From: Cytophaga sp. FL35 | Lineage (GTDB): Bacteria > Bacteroidota > Bacteroidia > Flavobacteriales > Flavobacteriaceae | Assembly (NCBI RefSeq): GCF_014349235.1 | Contig: NZ_JACSOH010000002.1 | Coordinates: 124,001 to 188,000 of the forward strand | Length of the DNA: 64,000 nucleotides | Direction of reading: 5' to 3' | In this document: positions 60,094 through 64,000 of the stretch, in pieces | Position numbering within the stretch: position 1 is the stretch's first letter | How the letters are laid out: every line of letters begins with the position of its first letter | Program-made: the position numbers and the translations under genes | The notes under the pieces: model-generated | Seen by the model: only the letters and a program-made list of their open reading frames with translations | Databases searched by the model: none | What the model was told of the DNA's origin: nothing

Positions 60094-63000
60094 TCCTTCT
60101 CTTTTGCTTTGGATTTCTCTTCCTTCTTATCGTCCAAGGGACTAAAAAGCTGACTGAAATTATTGAATTCCCTATTGAAAATAAGGGCCAACCCTGTAAC
60201 TATCAACTGACCGTCAATCACATTTTCATATTCATTCTTGCGATAGCCCCGTAATCTATAAATACCGTCTTGAGTGAGTAAATATTCCAAACTCACATTA
60301 CCTATAATGGGTGTCTGTTCTTGCCCGGCCTGGGCACTTCCCTCAACGTCAACGGCACTGCCTGCAGTAACCACCAAACGGTCATCAAACAATTTCTTTT
60401 TCGCATTGATGTTCAGCTGGGTTCTATCTTGTGGTCCGTCTCCTTGATAATCCGTAAAACTATCCAAATCAAAATCCACTTCAAAGCCAGTTTTCCCAAA
60501 GACCTTATCCGAAAAAGCATTTAGCTGACCGGAAAGTACCTTGTTTACATTGTTTCTGGCCAAGGCAGCAGTACCTCCTGCACTACCATCACTACCTGAA
60601 TCAGGAAAAAACCTGTTAAGCGCCAATAGCGAAAATACTTGTTTGTTCAAAGCGGCCTCCTGTTCGTTTAATTGCTGCACCCTACCGTAAACGGCACCGC
60701 CTAAGGAACCTTGTTCATCTTCCGGCATATCTAAATCAAAAGAAAGTTCGGGTTTCAACAACTCACCATCAACATTAAGATATACTAGAAAGGGCAATAC
60801 CTGTTGGTATTTTCCCGTAACGCTCACATCCTGACCCGAAGTAACCGCAGCCATCAAGGGAGCTGCGGAAGTCTCCACCTCATAAATGGCCGTAACATCC
60901 AAAGCGGCATCGGTAGGATCGCCACGCCAAGTAATACTTCCGCCCGGCTTTATGGTAAACCTTCTATTCACTAAATTATAAAGACTGGTTTCGTAATGTC
61001 CATCTTTAAGCTCATAACGCCCCGTTAGATTTATACGACCGTTGGGTGACATGTTCAAGTTAAGTTCCGCATCCCCTGAAACCTGAAGATTGTCTCCCGT
61101 ACGTTCATCTATAATAATATGAAAAACTGCATCATTAGAAATTTCAAGGACAGCACTCAAATCGAAACCTTGAAAAATGGGCGCAGTCTCTTCTTGGTCA
61201 TTTCGGGTTAAAATGGCATCGGGGTTCTCCTTGTTTACAAAAATTACCACCCCATCACGTTCTTCTACGTCCAATTGTGCTTCGGGTACTACATAAGTAA
61301 CATCTGTAACCTTTCTAATTTTTAATTTACCATCTATATCGGGCAAGTCCAGATTACCTGAGATATCTACATCGGCATCAATACTGGCGGTACCGTAGTA
61401 CAGTTCGTTATCTTCTTTTGTGGAGTTAAGCACCCTGAATTCGTTCGCCTTTATATTCAGGTCAAAAGCAGGATTCGTAATATTCTCCGTAAGAATTTGA
61501 CCTTCCAATTCAAAGGTTCCTTTGTAATCATCTTTTACGCTAAAAGTATCAAAAGCTATCCCTTCATTATTTATCGTCAAGGTTTCACCGTTCACCTTAA
61601 AAACGGAATTGAAGGTAGCAATATTAAATTGCGTACCATTAAATTGGAAGTCTCCCTCATATATAGGCTCCACCGTTGTGCCATTAAGCGCCATCCGACC
61701 AGAAATATACCCTTGGGTATCTTTAATTTGTCCTTCGGACAGGCCTTCAAGCACTTTCAGTTCCAACTTAGTCAAATCTAGATCTAAATTGAGCTTGGCA
61801 CCCGTTTCGGCAGCGGCATAATCCCCAGTTAAATCCAAATCTACCCCTCCATCTTTAAGCGAAAGATTAAAATCATAATCCGATTGTCCTTTGGATTGGG
61901 CGTCCAATGCTAAGTTTCCCAGAGAATTATCCATCACTCCAAGGTTCGCAATATTAAAATTAGCAACAATACCCGGGGCTGTAAAGGGATTTTCAACTAC
62001 TAACCTACCCTTTACCTCCCCGGAAGCCAAGGCTTCATCAGGATTGAGTAGACTTACAAAAGTTTGTAACTTAAAATTGCTAAAAACTATACCCAAGTGT
62101 TCTTTCTCTATTTCAGGCAGGGATGTACTCAGGGAAAGTTCTTGGCTATTTCTACTAAACACAACATTTATAAGGCTTAAGCGATTTTCCGCAATAACGA
62201 TTTTGTTTTCATTTGGAATTTGCCACTCCTTTCTATTGAACAACAATTTTTCTGGGTTGATATGAAGACGGATACTATCCTTTTCCAGAACCATTTCCGA
62301 GGCCACATGCATTAGTTGCTCTTGGTCATCAAAAGAATTAAAATCCAGAAGCAACTCTTTATTTTGTAAAGTTCCATCAAAGAAGGTCTTCTTTATGTTT
62401 ACAGGACCCGCCATTAAAGCCCCAAAACCTGCTGAAAAGTTCAAATCCGTTGGTGTACCGATTACAGACACCTCCAAACTATCCAACGAATTCCCATTAT
62501 AAACTATAGAAGGTAGATGCACCCTACCCTGTAAACTTTTTGATTTGGAGTCAAAATTGGCCCTAACATGTACGGAATCCAATCGCTCTACCCCGTTTAG
62601 AAAAACTTGGGTGAGAATAGGTACAGGAGAAAGTGAAAAATTTACATCTAAATTCACCGGATTCGTTATACTATCTAGCGATTTATTCTCCTTAAAATAG
62701 CTTTGAAGTTGCTTAGTCAAAGCATCGGTCACCATTGCCGGGGAGGCATTCGATTTTAATTGTCCATTGAGAAAATCACTATCCACGGAAACGTTGGTAT
62801 CCTCTTCTCCAATAATGGCTTTTAGCCTTAGGTCGCCCATTTGGTATTGGTCATTTTCATAAACCGCAATACCCTTTTTGAACAGGGCATCAACCTCAAA
62901 ATCTTCGGCATTTCCAGAATAGGTGGCATTCAATTCTACGGCCGCTTTGATATTTTCTTTCGTAATGCCCAAGGCATACAGGTCTGCACCAATTACTTTT

Positions 63001-64000
63001 AAATCTACATTTAATTGGGTATTTGCGGAATCTAACTCTATGCCTGTAGAGGAGGTGAAATTTAAGTTCTCATCCTTGAAATCCATTTTTATTTGCCCAT
63101 CACCATTTTTCATTTGCCCATTGAGCATTAGGTTTGAAAAATCATATGTACTTAACTGCAACTGGGTGAAATTGGAAGTAAGACTGGCATCTAAGGAATT
63201 TAAATCCTTCCCTTGACCATCAGCATTCAAGGTCATGGAAACAGGACCCAACTGTTCATTTCTTAAAATATTCTGTAGTTGAAGACTATCAACATCCATT
63301 TGGGCATTAAAAGCAATTTGAGAAATATTGCTGTAGCTTCCCTTTAAGCTGAGATTTCCATCCGTGGTAGTCAATTTTAAGTCGGCCATCAAATCCTGTA
63401 CAGATCCAGAAGCCTTGGCATTCAGCGTTAATTTTTGAGGAATGGAAACACCTAGAGAATCCTCATTTACCAATCTATTGAGATCTTTTCGCGTAGTTGT
63501 AAAACTGATATCGTTAAATTCAAACCCCAAGGAGTCGGGTGTCATAAGATATGAAAGTCTACCCTCCGTCTCAAGGCTTGTCTCCTTTCCCCAGTGAAGT
63601 CGAAAATTGGGAACATTCAAATTCTCCAATGTACCGTTCGCAAGTAGCTCAGCAGAGATAGGAAGTTCAGAAGCATCATTTAAATACTGATTGGTTTTTA
63701 AATTTGGTTGGAATATGTAAACGTCGGCCAACCCCAACTGTGCGTCTTCAATAGCAACATCAAAGATTGCCAATTCTGGATTTTTTAAGAAGTCATCAAA
63801 ACTGGAATAATTTAAATTGACATTTCCTAATATGGCGCTATAACGCGTTTGTAAAGTCAAATCCGTTAATGAGGCCATGTCATTATTTAGCTTGGCCTTA
63901 AATTGCGCCCTTTGGATACCAAATCCGCTATGTTCTTGAAAGGTTAAATTCTCCAGTGCCAACTGAACGTCCTTTGGCCGGTATCTTACGTTTCTTGCTT
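60090..64000 (-). CDS. tamB: TamB, translocation and assembly module inner-membrane protein (5' end outside the window)
   Basis: At least 1300 aa; the frame is open to the window end at 64000, so the N-terminal part and start are missing. Long beta-rich repetitive sequence (AsmA/DUF490-like) ends with the conserved TamB domain including LSFDLDMPEDEQGSL, LLALNRFFPDSG and the C-terminal KKKLFDDRLVV, RGYRKNEYENVIDGQLIVTGLAL motif. A basic charged tail (KEEKSKAKEKE) closes it. TamB forms a hydrophobic groove across the periplasm that works with TamL. Confidence 0.93.
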   Translation of the reverse strand, partial: ARNVRYRPKDVQLALENLTFQEHSGFGIQRAQFKAKLNNDMASLTDLTLQTRYSAILGNVNLNYSSFDDFLKNPELAIFDVAIEDAQLGLADVYIFQPNLKTNQYLNDASELPISAELLANGTLENLNVPNFRLHWGKETSLETEGRLSYLMTPDSLGFEFNDISFTTTRKDLNRLVNEDSLGVSIPQKLTLNAKASGSVQDLMADLKLTTTDGNLSLKGSYSNISQIAFNAQMDVDSLQLQNILRNEQLGPVSMTLNADGQGKDLNSLDASLTSNFTQLQLSTYDFSNLMLNGQMKNGDGQIKMDFKDENLNFTSSTGIELDSANTQLNVDLKVIGADLYALGITKENIKAAVELNATYSGNAEDFEVDALFKKGIAVYENDQYQMGDLRLKAIIGEEDTNVSVDSDFLNGQLKSNASPAMVTDALTKQLQSYFKENKSLDSITNPVNLDVNFSLSPVPILTQVFLNGVERLDSVHVRANFDSKSKSLQGRVHLPSIVYNGNSLDSLEVSVIGTPTDLNFSAGFGALMAGPVNIKKTFFDGTLQNKELLLDFNSFDDQEQLMHVASEMVLEKDSIRLHINPEKLLFNRKEWQIPNENKIVIAENRLSLINVVFSRNSQELSLSTSLPEIEKEHLGIVFSNFKLQTFVSLLNPDEALASGEVKGRLVVENPFTAPGIVANFNIANLGVMDNSLGNLALDAQSKGQSDYDFNLSLKDGGVDLDLTGDYAAAETGAKLNLDLDLTKLELKVLEGLSEGQIKDTQGYISGRMALNGTTVEPIYEGDFQFNGTQFNIATFNSVFKVNGETLTINNEGIAFDTFSVKDDYKGTFELEGQILTENITNPAFDLNIKANEFRVLNSTKEDNELYYGTASIDADVDISGNLDLPDIDGKLKIRKVTDVTYVVPEAQLDVEERDGVVIFVNKENPDAILTRNDQEETAPIFQGFDLSAVLEISNDAVFHIIIDERTGDNLQVSGDAELNLNMSPNGRINLTGRYELKDGHYETSLYNLVNRRFTIKPGGSITWRGDPTDAALDVTAIYEVETSAAPLMAAVTSGQDVSVTGKYQQVLPFLVYLNVDGELLKPELSFDLDMPEDEQGSLGGAVYGRVQQLNEQEAALNKQVFSLLALNRFFPDSGSDGSAGGTAALARNNVNKVLSGQLNAFSDKVFGKTGFEVDFDLDSFTDYQGDGPQDRTQLNINAKKKLFDDRLVVTAGSAVDVEGSAQAGQEQTPIIGNVSLEYLLTQDGIYRLRGYRKNEYENVIDGQLIVTGLALIFNREFNNFSQLFSPLDDKKEEKSKAKEKE

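Overview
The window looks like a chromosome segment of a marine-type Flavobacteriaceae (Bacteroidota). Supporting signs are a SusC/SusD pair, many lipoproteins with Bacteroidota-style signal peptides, TamL/TamB, LytS/LytTR and BlaI/M56 regulators, promoters of the TTTG-N17-23-TAnnTTTG type, weak Shine-Dalgarno sequences, several TTG/GTG starts, and low G+C (about 40% by eye). No phage, insertion sequence, CRISPR array or plasmid origin was seen. Most genes are housekeeping or envelope genes.

Layout. (1) 27-8282: a minus-strand uptake and sugar-oxidation locus (SusC, SusD, double DUF1080 lipoprotein, Tat-type Gfo/Idh/MocA oxidoreductase). A ~600 bp leader carries LacI-like operators. (2) 8379-10745: a siroheme enzyme and a secreted carboxylesterase. 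(3) 10751-16648: a divergent envelope locus, DUF4270 lipoprotein plus beta-barrel protein on one side, kelch lipoprotein, DUF4907 protein, LytS-type kinase and LytTR regulator on the other. (4) 16679-16908: terminator, tRNA-Leu(UAG) and a broken tRNA-Leu copy with a palindrome in its D-loop. (5) 17021-24011: dipeptidase, PhnA, small proteins, first BlaI-M56 cassette, DUF4407 protein, HPt-like protein. (6) 24249-32548: a tightly packed minus-strand run from ruvC and hemW down to a membrane MutS-like ATPase and a DUF457-type hydrolase, with heptanucleotide arrays on both sides of ruvC. (7) 32806-39352: TonB_C-like lipoprotein, frameshifted TPR gene, second BlaI-M56 cassette (fused to TonB, plug and carboxypeptidase-regulatory modules), and divergent DUF456 and beta-lactamase-fold genes. 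(8) 39354-48851: nitroreductase, homogentisate dioxygenase, NDH-2, an internally deleted haloperoxidase, truncated hemoglobin, glutamate synthase-like FMN protein, and a second exported Gfo/Idh/MocA protein with a beta-propeller partner. (9) 48867-57753: universal stress protein, sulfatase operon, sugar nucleotidyltransferase-kinase pair, luciferase-like oxidoreductase, TauE/SafE permease. (10) 57757-64000: tamL and the 3' part of tamB.

Themes. Two paralogous BlaI-M56 sensor cassettes have operators of the same CTA-N6-TAG layout but different flanks, and each M56 protein carries modules borrowed from the Ton energy-transduction system. The SusCD locus has no glycoside hydrolase but has the two families used in oxidative (3-keto) glycoside cleavage. 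The DUF4270/kelch/DUF4907/LytST locus is the best candidate for an undescribed, self-contained envelope system. Three genes or gene copies are visibly decaying: the TPR gene, the haloperoxidase and the tRNA copy.
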